A stretch of DNA of 45,572 nt from an uncultured Methanobrevibacter sp. (GTDB lineage Archaea; Methanobacteriota; Methanobacteria; Methanobacteriales; Methanobacteriaceae). The position numbers were made by a program, and so were the translations under genes. The notes under the pieces are model-generated. The model did no database searches. It saw only the letters and a program-made list of their open reading frames with translations, and was not told where the DNA came from. The stretch spans positions 1-45,572 of the forward strand of contig NZ_CAMJCX010000010.1 of assembly GCF_946404245.1 (NCBI RefSeq), read 5' to 3'. Position 1 is the stretch's first letter. Each line of letters begins with the position of its first letter. This document shows, piece after piece, positions 25,703 through 33,243 of this stretch.

Positions 25703-26098
25703 TTCGTATGTTTCTTCAACTTCCATCATGTTTCTGATTTCAGCTGTGGCTTTGTCAAGGAAAAAGATTCCCATTTCCCATCCGTTTGCTTTGTATGCTT
25801 CGGCAATTTCCGGCATGAGTGCAAATGCTTTTTCAGCTATTTCTTCATTTTTAGTTAAGTCTGCAACACCATAATACCTTAAGAAGTGTTCACCGTCCCA
25901 TGCAGCAATTTCAACATTTGGGTTTGCTTCCATTTGTTTGTAAACATCTTTATAGGTTCCAACGCCAAAGTAGATTTTGTCGCCATCCAATAGGTGGAAT
26001 CCTAATGGTCTTACTTTTGGTTTGTCGCCGTCTACAGTTGCCAGGTAGAACTCTTCAGCTTTTGTTAAAATTTCGTTTACTTTTTCAATGTTTGACAT
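25691..26098 (-). CDS. pyridoxamine-phosphate-oxidase-fold flavoprotein
   Basis: A 135-residue protein with the split-barrel FMN-binding fold: FYLATVDGDKPKVRPLGFHLLDGDKIYFGVGTYKDVYKQMEANPNVEIAAW is the standard N-terminal pattern, with the Arg-Pro and Lys that contact the FMN phosphate. The small size and absence of PLP residues argue against true PdxH activity; members reduce or bind varied compounds. AGGTATTATT before the ATG gives a good ribosome site. Its promoter appears to lie about 26130-26145, in the gap shared with modA. The gene is monocistronic and convergent with the FMN-protein gene. Confidence 0.87.
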   Translation of the reverse strand: MSNIEKVNEILTKAEEFYLATVDGDKPKVRPLGFHLLDGDKIYFGVGTYKDVYKQMEANPNVEIAAWDGEHFLRYYGVADLTKNEEIAEKAFALMPEIAEAYKANGWEMGIFFLDKATAEIRNMMEVEETYEFEY

Positions 26099-26164
26099 AA
26101 TAATACCTCAGTTAATATTTAGTTTTACCTAAATAAATATATTTCATTATTTTTTAAACAGTAT

Positions 26165-26210
26165 CATCGATATGAATCTATTTACATCGATATGAAAATA
26201 TTTATATATC
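26165..26210 (+). promoter_or_regulatory. modA promoter with two direct repeats
   Basis: CATCGATATGAA occurs at 26165-26176 and again at 26185-26196, 20 bp apart and so on the same face of the helix. Immediately after comes a TATA-like ATATTTATATATC (26198-26210). A TSS near 26235 would leave a leader of about 115 nt before modA. The repeats are candidate binding sites for a molybdate/tungstate-responsive regulator. Confidence 0.55.
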
Positions 26211-26350
26211 AATATTATTAAATTTATAATTACTAATCATGACAATTGAATGAAGATTTAGGATTTTCAATGCATTTTTGAATAATCTAATATTATTAAT
26301 TTGATGTCTGATAGTAATATCCATTTAAAATAATTAAAGGGAGAATAATT

Positions 26351-27187
26351 ATGAAGTCAATGAAAAAATTAATGCTTATTGCAATTTTAGCAGCAATAGT
26401 TATTGTTAGTGCGGGTACCGTTTCTGCAGGTTGGTTTGACTTTTTAGGCGGTGACTCAGGTAACACTACTAATGCTAATTTAACAGGTCAAGAAGTAAAC
26501 TTAGCTGCTGCAGCTAGTTTAAAAAACGCTTTCGATGAAAAATTAATTCCAATGTTTCAGGAAAAATACCCTGGCGTAAAAGTTACTCCTACTTACGCTT
26601 CAAGTGGTGATTTGCAAACTCAAATAGAAAATGGTTTAGAAGCTGATGTATTTATGTCTGCTGCTAACAAACAAATGAACAAATTAGCTGAAGAAGGTTT
26701 AGTTGACAACAGTACAAATCTTCAATTCTTGGAAAACAAAGTTGTTTTAATTGTTCCTGCTGATTCCAATGCAAATATCTCATCATTTGATGATTTGAAA
26801 AACATCAGTGGTAACATCGCTATCGGTGATCCGGAATCTGTACCTGCAGGTCAATATGCTCAGGAAGTATTAAACAACACAGGCATCTGGAATGATGTGG
26901 AATCCAAATTATCCTTAGGTACTGACGTAACTGCAGTATTAAACCAAGTAGCACAAGGATCTGCTGAATGCGGTATTGTATACGCTACCGATGCTAAATC
27001 CATGCCTGATGATGTAAAAGTTATCTGTGAAGCTCCAGATGATGCTTTAAAAACTCCGGTTATTTATCCTGTAGCTGCTCTTAAAAATTCAACTGATGAC
27101 AATGCTACAAAAGCATTTATGGACTTCTTACAAACTAAAGAAGCTAAAGACGTATTTGTAGAATACGGTTTCACTATCCATGAATAG
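26351..27187 (+). CDS. modA: molybdate ABC transporter, substrate-binding protein
   Basis: Extracellular oxyanion receptor of 278 residues that catches molybdate (or tungstate) and delivers it to ModBC; the metal is needed for formylmethanofuran and formate dehydrogenases. An N-terminal signal sequence (KLMLIAILAAIVIVSAGTVSAG) is followed by a Asn/Thr linker, then VNLAAAASLKNAFDEKLIPMFQEKYPGVKVTPTYASSGDLQTQIENGLEADVFMSA, in which the Ser residues of AASL and ASSGDL are the usual anion contacts. GDPESVPAGQYAQEVL and CGIVYATDA complete the family pattern. GGGAGAATAATT precedes the ATG. A hairpin with T-tract stands between this gene and modB, which would make the receptor more abundant than the permease. 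Confidence 0.94.
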   Translation: MKSMKKLMLIAILAAIVIVSAGTVSAGWFDFLGGDSGNTTNANLTGQEVNLAAAASLKNAFDEKLIPMFQEKYPGVKVTPTYASSGDLQTQIENGLEADVFMSAANKQMNKLAEEGLVDNSTNLQFLENKVVLIVPADSNANISSFDDLKNISGNIAIGDPESVPAGQYAQEVLNNTGIWNDVESKLSLGTDVTAVLNQVAQGSAECGIVYATDAKSMPDDVKVICEAPDDALKTPVIYPVAALKNSTDDNATKAFMDFLQTKEAKDVFVEYGFTIHE

Positions 27188-27215
27188 ATTTTTCTATTCA
27201 TGAATTCTTTTTTTT
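27179..27215 (+). terminator. attenuating hairpin between modA and modB
   Basis: CATGAATAGA (27179-27188) pairs perfectly with TCTATTCATG (27193-27202) around TTTT, followed by AATTC and a T run (27206-27213). The stem holds the modA stop codon. It fits a partial terminator lowering modBC expression relative to modA; modB also has TATA-like sequences downstream (about 27235-27248). Confidence 0.7.
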
Positions 27216-27286
27216 AAATTTTTTAAATAAATTTTAATATAATATTGTTCATATCAATAATATAGTAATGTAATGGAGTTAAAAAT

Positions 27287-27961
27287 ATGATGGATTGGTC
27301 CCCTATTTTCATTTCAATGAAGACAGCAAGTTTATCAATTTTTATAACTTTTTTTGTTGGTTTGTTTGTTGCATGGGGAATTGTAAAGATGAAAAATGAT
27401 GCAATAAAAATAGTATTGGATGGAATTTTCACACTTCCAATCGTATTGCCTCCTACAGTTGTAGGGTTCTTTTTATTGTATATTTTTGGTGTTAGAGGAC
27501 CTATCGGTCAATTTTTTATAGACTTCTTTTCTGTAAAAATAGCTTTTTCATGGTCTGCAACCGTTATTGCTGCGGTAGTCATGTCATTTCCTTTAATGTA
27601 TCGCTCTGCAAGAAGCGCATTTGAGCAAGTCGATTCAAACTTGTTGGATGCTGGCCGTACACTTGGAATGTCCGAGTGGAAAATTTTCAGGAAAATTTTA
27701 TTTGCAAATGCGTTGCCTGGAATCATTGGCGGTGGAATTCTTGCTTATGCTCGTGGATTAGGGGAATTCGGTGCTACAGCAATGCTTGCCGGAAATATTG
27801 CCGGACAGACAAGAACATTGCCTATGGCAGTTTATTCTGAAGTGGCTGCAGGAAACATGGGAAGCGCTTTTGATTATGTAATATTCATTGTTGTCATAGC
27901 ATTTTTTGCAATTTTTATCATGGATTATGTAACTATACGTAAAGAAAAGCAATGGAAATGA
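27287..27961 (+). CDS. modB: molybdate ABC transporter, permease
   Basis: Membrane subunit of 224 residues with about five or six helices. The binding-protein-dependent transport loop is seen as DAGRTLGMSEWKIFRKILFANALPGIIGGGILAYARGLGEFGATAMLAGN, with EAA-type residues that dock onto the ATPase, and IVLPPTVVGFFLLYIFG in an early helix. The RGLGEFGAT sequence is characteristic of molybdate/tungstate/sulfate permeases. GGAG lies before ATG at 27287. It is 99 nt from modA and 23 nt from modC. Molybdate and tungstate cannot be told apart from this sequence. Confidence 0.93.
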   Translation: MMDWSPIFISMKTASLSIFITFFVGLFVAWGIVKMKNDAIKIVLDGIFTLPIVLPPTVVGFFLLYIFGVRGPIGQFFIDFFSVKIAFSWSATVIAAVVMSFPLMYRSARSAFEQVDSNLLDAGRTLGMSEWKIFRKILFANALPGIIGGGILAYARGLGEFGATAMLAGNIAGQTRTLPMAVYSEVAAGNMGSAFDYVIFIVVIAFFAIFIMDYVTIRKEKQWK

Positions 27962-27984
27962 GTCACAAATTAGAGGGATAAATC

Positions 27985-29019
27985 ATGGCTAAATTAAATG
28001 TGAATATCCAAAAGAAACTTAAAGAATTTGATTTGAATGTTGATTTTGAATTAAAAAAAGGATGTTTGGGTATTTTAGGTCCTTCAGGTTGTGGAAAAAG
28101 TATCACTCTTAAATCTGTTGCAGGAATAGTTGATCCGGATAAGGGAATTGTAAGTTTAACAACCGATAATGAAACTGTTTATTTTGATTCTGAAAGAAAA
28201 ATTAATTTAAAGCCTCAAAAAAGAAATGTGGGTTACTTATTTCAAAATTATGCATTGTTTCCCAATATGACAGTTGAAGAAAATGTTGCCGCAGGATTAT
28301 CTAAAGACGATGATAAAAAGATTGTTTCAGACATGATTAAACGTTTTCATTTAGATGGTCTTGAGAAAAGATATCCTAGGCAATTGTCTGGGGGTCAACA
28401 GCAAAGAGTGGCTTTAGCACGTATTTTGGCTTATAGTCCTGATGTCATATTGCTTGACGAGCCGTTCAGCGCTATGGATACTTTCCTAAAAGAACAGCTT
28501 CGTATTCAGCTTTCAAATATACTGAATGAATTTGACGGGCTTTCTATTTTAGTTACTCATGACCGTGACGAGGTGTTCCAGTTCTGTGATGAACTTATAA
28601 TCTTGGATAAGGGCAGGATTATTGCAAAAGGAGAAACCCATAACATTTTCGAAAATCCGAAAAAAGTTCAGGTTGCAAGGCTTACAGGTTGTAAAAACAT
28701 TTCCAAAATAGAAATTATTGATGATTATCATGTCAAAGCACTGGATTGGGGAGTCACATTTGAAGTTTCTCAAAAAATTTCACCTAATATTACTCACATT
28801 GGAATAAGGGCACACGATTTTTCTCCAGCTAGTGAAAATGATTTAAATTCTTTTGACACATCAAATTCAACAAAAATCGAAAAGCCATTTGAATGGGAAA
28901 TTTCTCTGGCTAACGGATTGTGGTGGAAACGGGATAAACAGATCCATCAGCATGAGTTTGAGATTCCTAAATATCTAAAAGTAAATCCAAAAAATATCAT
29001 TTTATTGGAAGATAATTAA
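27985..29019 (+). CDS. modC: molybdate ABC transporter, ATP-binding protein
   Basis: The 344-residue ATPase that powers ModAB. Walker A GPSGCGKSI (about 32-40), Q-loop LFQNYALFPNMTV, signature LSGGQQQRVALARILAY, Walker B VILLDEPFSAMD and H-loop VTHDRDE are all intact. Residues about 230-344 form a regulatory extension with TGCKNISKIEIID and IGIRAHDFSP, similar to the oxyanion-binding TOBE/MOP-like tail of ModC and WtpC proteins. AGAGGGATAAATC precedes the ATG. A T-rich stretch follows the stop. The order A-B-C on one strand makes a standard importer operon. Confidence 0.94.
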   Translation: MAKLNVNIQKKLKEFDLNVDFELKKGCLGILGPSGCGKSITLKSVAGIVDPDKGIVSLTTDNETVYFDSERKINLKPQKRNVGYLFQNYALFPNMTVEENVAAGLSKDDDKKIVSDMIKRFHLDGLEKRYPRQLSGGQQQRVALARILAYSPDVILLDEPFSAMDTFLKEQLRIQLSNILNEFDGLSILVTHDRDEVFQFCDELIILDKGRIIAKGETHNIFENPKKVQVARLTGCKNISKIEIIDDYHVKALDWGVTFEVSQKISPNITHIGIRAHDFSPASENDLNSFDTSNSTKIEKPFEWEISLANGLWWKRDKQIHQHEFEIPKYLKVNPKNIILLEDN

Positions 29020-29090
29020 CTGTTTTTTACAACTTTTAATTTTTCACAAAAACTATTTTTAAAAATGTCATCTTTTAGGTAACTGTATTT

Positions 29091-29645
29091 TTAGTATCTG
29101 AAGCAGTCTTCCTGATGGTTGTCAATGATTCCGATAGCCTCAAGATATGAATAAATTATGGTAGGACCTACAAATTTCATTCCGCGCTTTTTTAAATCTT
29201 TTGAAATTTGTTTGGACAAATCCGATTCGGTCAGGTATTCCGCTTTAATAATCTCACCGTCAGTAAATCCCCAGATATACTCGTCAAAGCTTCCAAATTC
29301 CTTTTGAATTTCGATAAATATCTGTGCATTGTTAATTGCAGCTGCAATTTTTCCCTTGTGTCGGATAATTCCAGCATTTTCCCTTAACTCATTGACTTTA
29401 GCATCATCGTAACCGGCTACTTTTTCAATGTCAAAATTATCAAATGCATCTTTGAAGTTTTCACGCTTTTTTAAGATTGTAATCCATGAAAGGCCTGCCT
29501 GAAAGGATTCCAACACTAAAAATTCGAACAGTTCCCTTTCATCATGTGTTGGAACTCCCCATTCCTCGTCATGGTATTTTACATAAATTTCTTCGACGTC
29601 TGTAGCCCAATTGCATCTTTTTTTGTTCATGGGGGTATTTTTCAT
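29091..29645 (-). CDS. tag: DNA-3-methyladenine glycosylase I
   Basis: A base-excision repair enzyme (184 residues) that removes 3-methyladenine from alkylated DNA. It carries the family motif YHDEEWGVPTHDERELFEFLVLESFQAGLSWITILKKRENF and the zinc staple: Cys in RCNW, His in YHDEEWG and a C-terminal HQEDC (His-x3-Cys). Two in-frame ATGs are possible, 29645 and 29630. Neither has a Shine-Dalgarno. ATTATATATAG lies about 14 nt upstream of the first ATG, so transcription would begin near the second; a leaderless mRNA starting at 29630 (179 residues) is quite possible and would match the short N-terminus of bacterial Tag. Confidence 0.93.
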   Translation of the reverse strand: MKNTPMNKKRCNWATDVEEIYVKYHDEEWGVPTHDERELFEFLVLESFQAGLSWITILKKRENFKDAFDNFDIEKVAGYDDAKVNELRENAGIIRHKGKIAAAINNAQIFIEIQKEFGSFDEYIWGFTDGEIIKAEYLTESDLSKQISKDLKKRGMKFVGPTIIYSYLEAIGIIDNHQEDCFRY

Positions 29646-29814
29646 TTAATTACTATATATAATTTTTAAAATTCTTCAACGGATAATATTATGTTTTCAA
29701 GTTCATGAGGTGTGGAAAAAATATATATCTTATAGAATTAATAGTAAATATAAACTTGTTGTTCAATCTAATGGCTTAGGATTGGATATTTTAAAATTAA
29801 TTGAGGAGAGAAAT

Positions 29815-30957
29815 ATGGTAAAATTGGGTATGGGGTTAATGAGACTTCCTCTGGTGGATGAAAATGACCAGACAAGCATTGACATTGACCAGGTAAAGAA
29901 AATGGTTGATAAATATATGGAAAGTGGATTCAACGTCTTTGACACAGCTTTCGTATATCATGAAGGAGTTGGCGAAGCTGCTTTCAGAAAGGCAGTTGTT
30001 GAAAGGTATCCTAGGGATTCCTATAAGATTTCAACCAAATTGCCATTGTTTGTAATCACTGAAGAATCACAGCTTGAGCCCCTATTCGCGCAGCAACTTG
30101 AAAACTGTGGCGCGGATTACTTTGATTATTATTTGCTGCATAACGTAAGCGGATTTACTGAAACTGCCTGGAAGAATGTTGACTTATACTCATTCATTCA
30201 AAAGAAAAAAGAAGACGGGTTCATAAAGCATATCGGATTGTCCACTCACGGCAATGCGGAATTTTTAGAGGAACTTTTATTTGAACATCCCGAACTGGAG
30301 TTTGTGCTACTGCAAATCAATTATCTTGACTGGGAAGATGAAGGAATCGAATCCCGTAAATGTCTGGAAGTTGCAAGAAAATATAATGTTCCTGTAATGA
30401 TTATGGAACCTTATAAAGGAGGTTTTCTTGCAGATGTTCCTGAAGAAGCTGAAAAACTCATGAAGGATTATAATCCTGACAGGTCTGTAGTTTCATGGGC
30501 TATGAGATTTGTGGCAAACTTGGATGGAGTTTGTGTAGTTTATACCGGTGCAAGCAACCTGGAACAGCTCGAAAGCAATATTCAAGAATTTAAGAATGCA
30601 GATCCATTGAACGATGATGAATTGAAAATCCTCGAGGACGTTTCAGAGATTATCAACAGCAACATCACAGTGGACTGTACCAAATGTAGATACTGCGTTG
30701 ATGCATGTCCTGAAGAAATCGACATTGCAAAGATTTTTGACTTGTACAATAAGGACAGGATGCTTGGCAGGGATGATTGGACACAGTTTGGAAATGCATA
30801 TCTGAATTATTCAAAGCTTCCTGATGTTGGTATCGCTTCAGACTGTTCAGAATGTGAATCCTGTATCGAAGAATGTCCTCAGCAAATCAATATTCCTGAA
30901 GTGCTTAAGGATGTTGCAAAAGTATTTGAAACTGAGGGTTATGGATTTACAAATTAA
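29815..30957 (+). CDS. aldo/keto reductase with C-terminal 4Fe-4S ferredoxin domain
   Basis: A 380-residue oxidoreductase. The first 270 residues are an aldo/keto-reductase barrel: KLGMGLMRLPL, FNVFDTAFVYHEG (with the Asp and catalytic Tyr), YFDYYLLHNV, KHIGLSTHGN, VLLQINYLDWED and VMIMEPYKGGFLADVP. The C-terminal 90 residues contain two Fe-S motifs, CTKCRYCVDACP and CSECESCIEECPQ. This Fe-S aldo/keto reductase type is common in anaerobes and may take electrons from ferredoxin rather than NADPH; the substrate is unknown. The ATG at 29815 follows GAGGAGAG; the frame is open 105 nt further upstream without a ribosome site. It is followed by a T-run terminator-like tail and by NAC. Confidence 0.93.
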   Translation: MVKLGMGLMRLPLVDENDQTSIDIDQVKKMVDKYMESGFNVFDTAFVYHEGVGEAAFRKAVVERYPRDSYKISTKLPLFVITEESQLEPLFAQQLENCGADYFDYYLLHNVSGFTETAWKNVDLYSFIQKKKEDGFIKHIGLSTHGNAEFLEELLFEHPELEFVLLQINYLDWEDEGIESRKCLEVARKYNVPVMIMEPYKGGFLADVPEEAEKLMKDYNPDRSVVSWAMRFVANLDGVCVVYTGASNLEQLESNIQEFKNADPLNDDELKILEDVSEIINSNITVDCTKCRYCVDACPEEIDIAKIFDLYNKDRMLGRDDWTQFGNAYLNYSKLPDVGIASDCSECESCIEECPQQINIPEVLKDVAKVFETEGYGFTN

Positions 30958-31009
30958 TCCATATTTTATTTTTTTTTAAAATCAACCAAATTTTTAATAA
31001 CAATTAAAA

Positions 31010-31026
31010 ATATATTTATAAATAGT
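31010..31026 (+). promoter_or_regulatory. TATA-box promoter of the NAC gene
   Basis: ATATTTATAAATAG at about 31011-31024 is a good archaeal TATA element with an A-rich BRE-like flank. It is close to the gene, predicting a leader of very few bases before the AGAGGATTAATT ribosome site. Confidence 0.5.
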
Positions 31027-31046
31027 TATTTTATAGAGGATTAATT

Positions 31047-31397
31047 ATGATACCTGGTATGAATAAGAAACAAATGAAACAGATGGAAAGGCAAATGAAA
31101 AAGATGGGCATGAAAATGGAAGAGTTAGAAGGTGTCCGTGAAGTCATTATCCGTTTCGATGAAAAAGAATTGATTATTGATGAACCTAGCGTAAGTTTAA
31201 TGAATGTGATGGGTCAGGAAACCTACCAAATTGAAGGTAAAGCACGTGAAGTAGAACTTGAATATGAAGTTGAAATCCCTGATGAAGATGTTGAAATGGT
31301 AGCTAACAGTGCTAACGTTTCAGAAGATGAAGCTAGAGCAGCACTTGAAGAATGTAAAGGAGATTTAGCTGAAGCTATTATGAAGTTAAATCAATAG
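31047..31397 (+). CDS. nac: archaeal nascent-polypeptide-associated complex protein
   Basis: A ribosome-associated chaperone (116 residues) that binds emerging nascent chains as a homodimer. The N-terminus is basic and Met-rich (MIPGMNKKQMKQMERQMKKMG) and touches the ribosome; the NAC beta-barrel follows (VREVIIRFDEKELIIDEPSV...MGQETYQIEGKARE); residues about 75-116 are a UBA domain (VEMVANSANVSEDEARAALEECKGDLAEAIMKLN). All parts have the usual length. AGAGGATTAATT precedes the ATG. A phosphoesterase gene starts 5 nt after the stop and is probably co-transcribed. Confidence 0.96.
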   Translation: MIPGMNKKQMKQMERQMKKMGMKMEELEGVREVIIRFDEKELIIDEPSVSLMNVMGQETYQIEGKAREVELEYEVEIPDEDVEMVANSANVSEDEARAALEECKGDLAEAIMKLNQ

Positions 31398-31402
31398 ATA
31401 AA

Positions 31403-32146
31403 ATGACAGTTATTGCACACATATCCGATTTGCACATAAGCAGAGCAGATTTTGACGAAGAAGTGTTTATGCAGGCTGTGGCTGAGATAAATCACCTGCA
31501 GCCGGACATGATCATACTTACAGGAGATCTTACCAATAATGGTTATTATAAAGAGTTCGAACAGGCAACCCGATACTTGTCACTGTTTGAAGCGCCGTTA
31601 TTTGCAATTCCTGGAAATCATGACTCACGTAATTTAGGTTATCAGACATTTGAAGAATTAATCGGTGAGAGAAGCTGGAAACTGACTTTAGGAGATGAGT
31701 TTACAGTCATCGGTCTTGACAGCAGTTCTCCTGATGAAAGCAGAGGTCATATTGGAACTCCTCAACATATGTGGCTGGAACACCAGTTGGATGAATGTGT
31801 AATTCAGGAGAATTTCGCAATCGTTGCGCTGCACCATCATGTAATTTCCATTCCTCAAACCGGAAGGGAGCGTAACGTTTTATCTGATGCAGGTGACATC
31901 TTGAAAACTCTGACAACTCATGAAGTTGATTTGGTGTTATCCGGGCATAAGCATGTTCCAAACATTTGGAAAATTAACAACACTCTTGTTGTCAATGCGG
32001 GATCACTGTGTTCCTGTAAGTTAAGAGGAAAAAATAAAAATTCCTATAATGTTTATAACATCACTGACAGTGAAATTGAGATATTTTTGAACACTGTCGG
32101 CGGAGAAAAAATGTTATTTGGAAAGTATTCAAGAAATTCCTTATAA
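31403..32146 (+). CDS. calcineurin-like metallophosphoesterase
   Basis: A 247-residue two-metal phosphoesterase. All five family motifs are in order: HISDLHIS (D-x-H), TGDLTNNG (GDxxxxG), GNHDSR (GNHD), ALHHHV (xxHH) and LSGHKHVP (GHxH). The size and the order resemble the cyclic-nucleotide phosphodiesterase (CpdA/3',5'-cAMP) class within the family, and the active site would hydrolyse a phosphodiester or phosphomonoester. Its gene starts 5 nt after NAC with no clear ribosome site, so reinitiation is likely. A palm-domain nucleotidyl-cyclase-like protein is encoded 1.1 kb further on; a link between the two is an attractive guess, no more. Confidence 0.9.
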   Translation: MTVIAHISDLHISRADFDEEVFMQAVAEINHLQPDMIILTGDLTNNGYYKEFEQATRYLSLFEAPLFAIPGNHDSRNLGYQTFEELIGERSWKLTLGDEFTVIGLDSSSPDESRGHIGTPQHMWLEHQLDECVIQENFAIVALHHHVISIPQTGRERNVLSDAGDILKTLTTHEVDLVLSGHKHVPNIWKINNTLVVNAGSLCSCKLRGKNKNSYNVYNITDSEIEIFLNTVGGEKMLFGKYSRNSL

Positions 32147-32217
32147 ATTAAATTTAAATATTAAAAAAATTAATATACTATACTGCATTAAATTTTATTA
32201 TATAGTTAGGTGATATT

Positions 32218-33243
32218 ATGAAAGTTGTCGTTGATGCTTCTAATGTAGCTTATTATGTGAAAAATGAAAATGGCCAACCTCAAATGGCTAATATTATTGC
32301 TGCTGTTAAAGCATTAGAGGAAAGCGAAGATGAATTTGTCATTATTGCAGATGCATCACTTCGTCATGATATTGATGATAAGCAAAAGTATTTGAAATTG
32401 TTGGAAAGCGAAAATGTTGAAGAAGTTCCAGCAGGAAACGACGCTGATCATTTTATTTTAGATATAGCTACCAGTGAAAAAGCTAAAATATTATCTAATG
32501 ATAAATTCAGAGATTACGCTGCTGAATTTAGAAATATTTCTTCATTTAGAATTCCATTTGTAATCGAAAATGGTAGATTAACATTTGGAAAACCAAACAA
32601 ACCTAAAAAGGACAAGAATATCCTTCAACATATCTGTGAGGAAGTCATCAAAGAATTGAACTTTAAAAAATGGGAGATTTATACCGGTAAGGAAGGATTG
32701 GAAATTTCTCCATTAAACATTGCTAAACAAGCTATCATACGCATTGATAATGAGAATAATGCCGAATCAAAGCTTGAAAACATATTCTCAAAAATACCTA
32801 TGTTTAACAAGATTGTAGAAATGGTTGACGATGTGGAAATTGCAGCTCCTTATGTTATTTTTGTATTGGTTCATCCTAAAGATTATAAATTAGCCGTAAA
32901 AAATGCAGGTAATATTTCAGTAACTATTGCAGATAGGTTAGGTCTTGAGAAAAAACCTTTAATTGCAGTCCGTAATGATTTATTCACAAAACCAGGTAAT
33001 TTTGAATTGAACATATTGCTTGCAGATGAAGTTACTGAAAACGCACCGTATAACATTTTGGTTCGTGTCAGCGCATATGATGAGGTATTTATTAAGAGAA
33101 ACTCAAGAAATATTGCAAGTACCATAGCGGGCAGACTTGGATCATGGAAGTTCCCATTCGTTTCCGTTAAGCCGGACATGCTTTTAGAAAAACCGGGCGA
33201 TTTTGAGATAGTTCTTGAGAAGGGAGATGCGTTCGATGACTAG
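32218..33243 (+). CDS. NYN/PIN-type ribonuclease with duplicated C-terminal domain
   Basis: A 341-residue protein. The N-terminal 120 residues fit the NYN / Zc3h12a-like branch of the PIN fold: VVVDASNVA (D6, N9), VIIADAS (D45), AGNDADHFIL (D75, D77) and ILSNDKF (D95) supply the acidic metal site of an endoribonuclease. Residues 128-200 are a basic helical linker. The C-terminal part is an internal duplication: residues 210-268 (APYVIFVLVHP...KPGNFELNIL) and 276-334 (APYNILVRVSA...KPGDFEIVL) share the pattern APY.I.V.V, NI..TIA.RLG, and KPG.FE. The repeat could bind RNA or a small ligand; it is new to me. GGTGATATT precedes the ATG. Its end overlaps the next gene by 8 nt, so the two proteins should work together. 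Confidence 0.78.
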   Translation: MKVVVDASNVAYYVKNENGQPQMANIIAAVKALEESEDEFVIIADASLRHDIDDKQKYLKLLESENVEEVPAGNDADHFILDIATSEKAKILSNDKFRDYAAEFRNISSFRIPFVIENGRLTFGKPNKPKKDKNILQHICEEVIKELNFKKWEIYTGKEGLEISPLNIAKQAIIRIDNENNAESKLENIFSKIPMFNKIVEMVDDVEIAAPYVIFVLVHPKDYKLAVKNAGNISVTIADRLGLEKKPLIAVRNDLFTKPGNFELNILLADEVTENAPYNILVRVSAYDEVFIKRNSRNIASTIAGRLGSWKFPFVSVKPDMLLEKPGDFEIVLEKGDAFDD

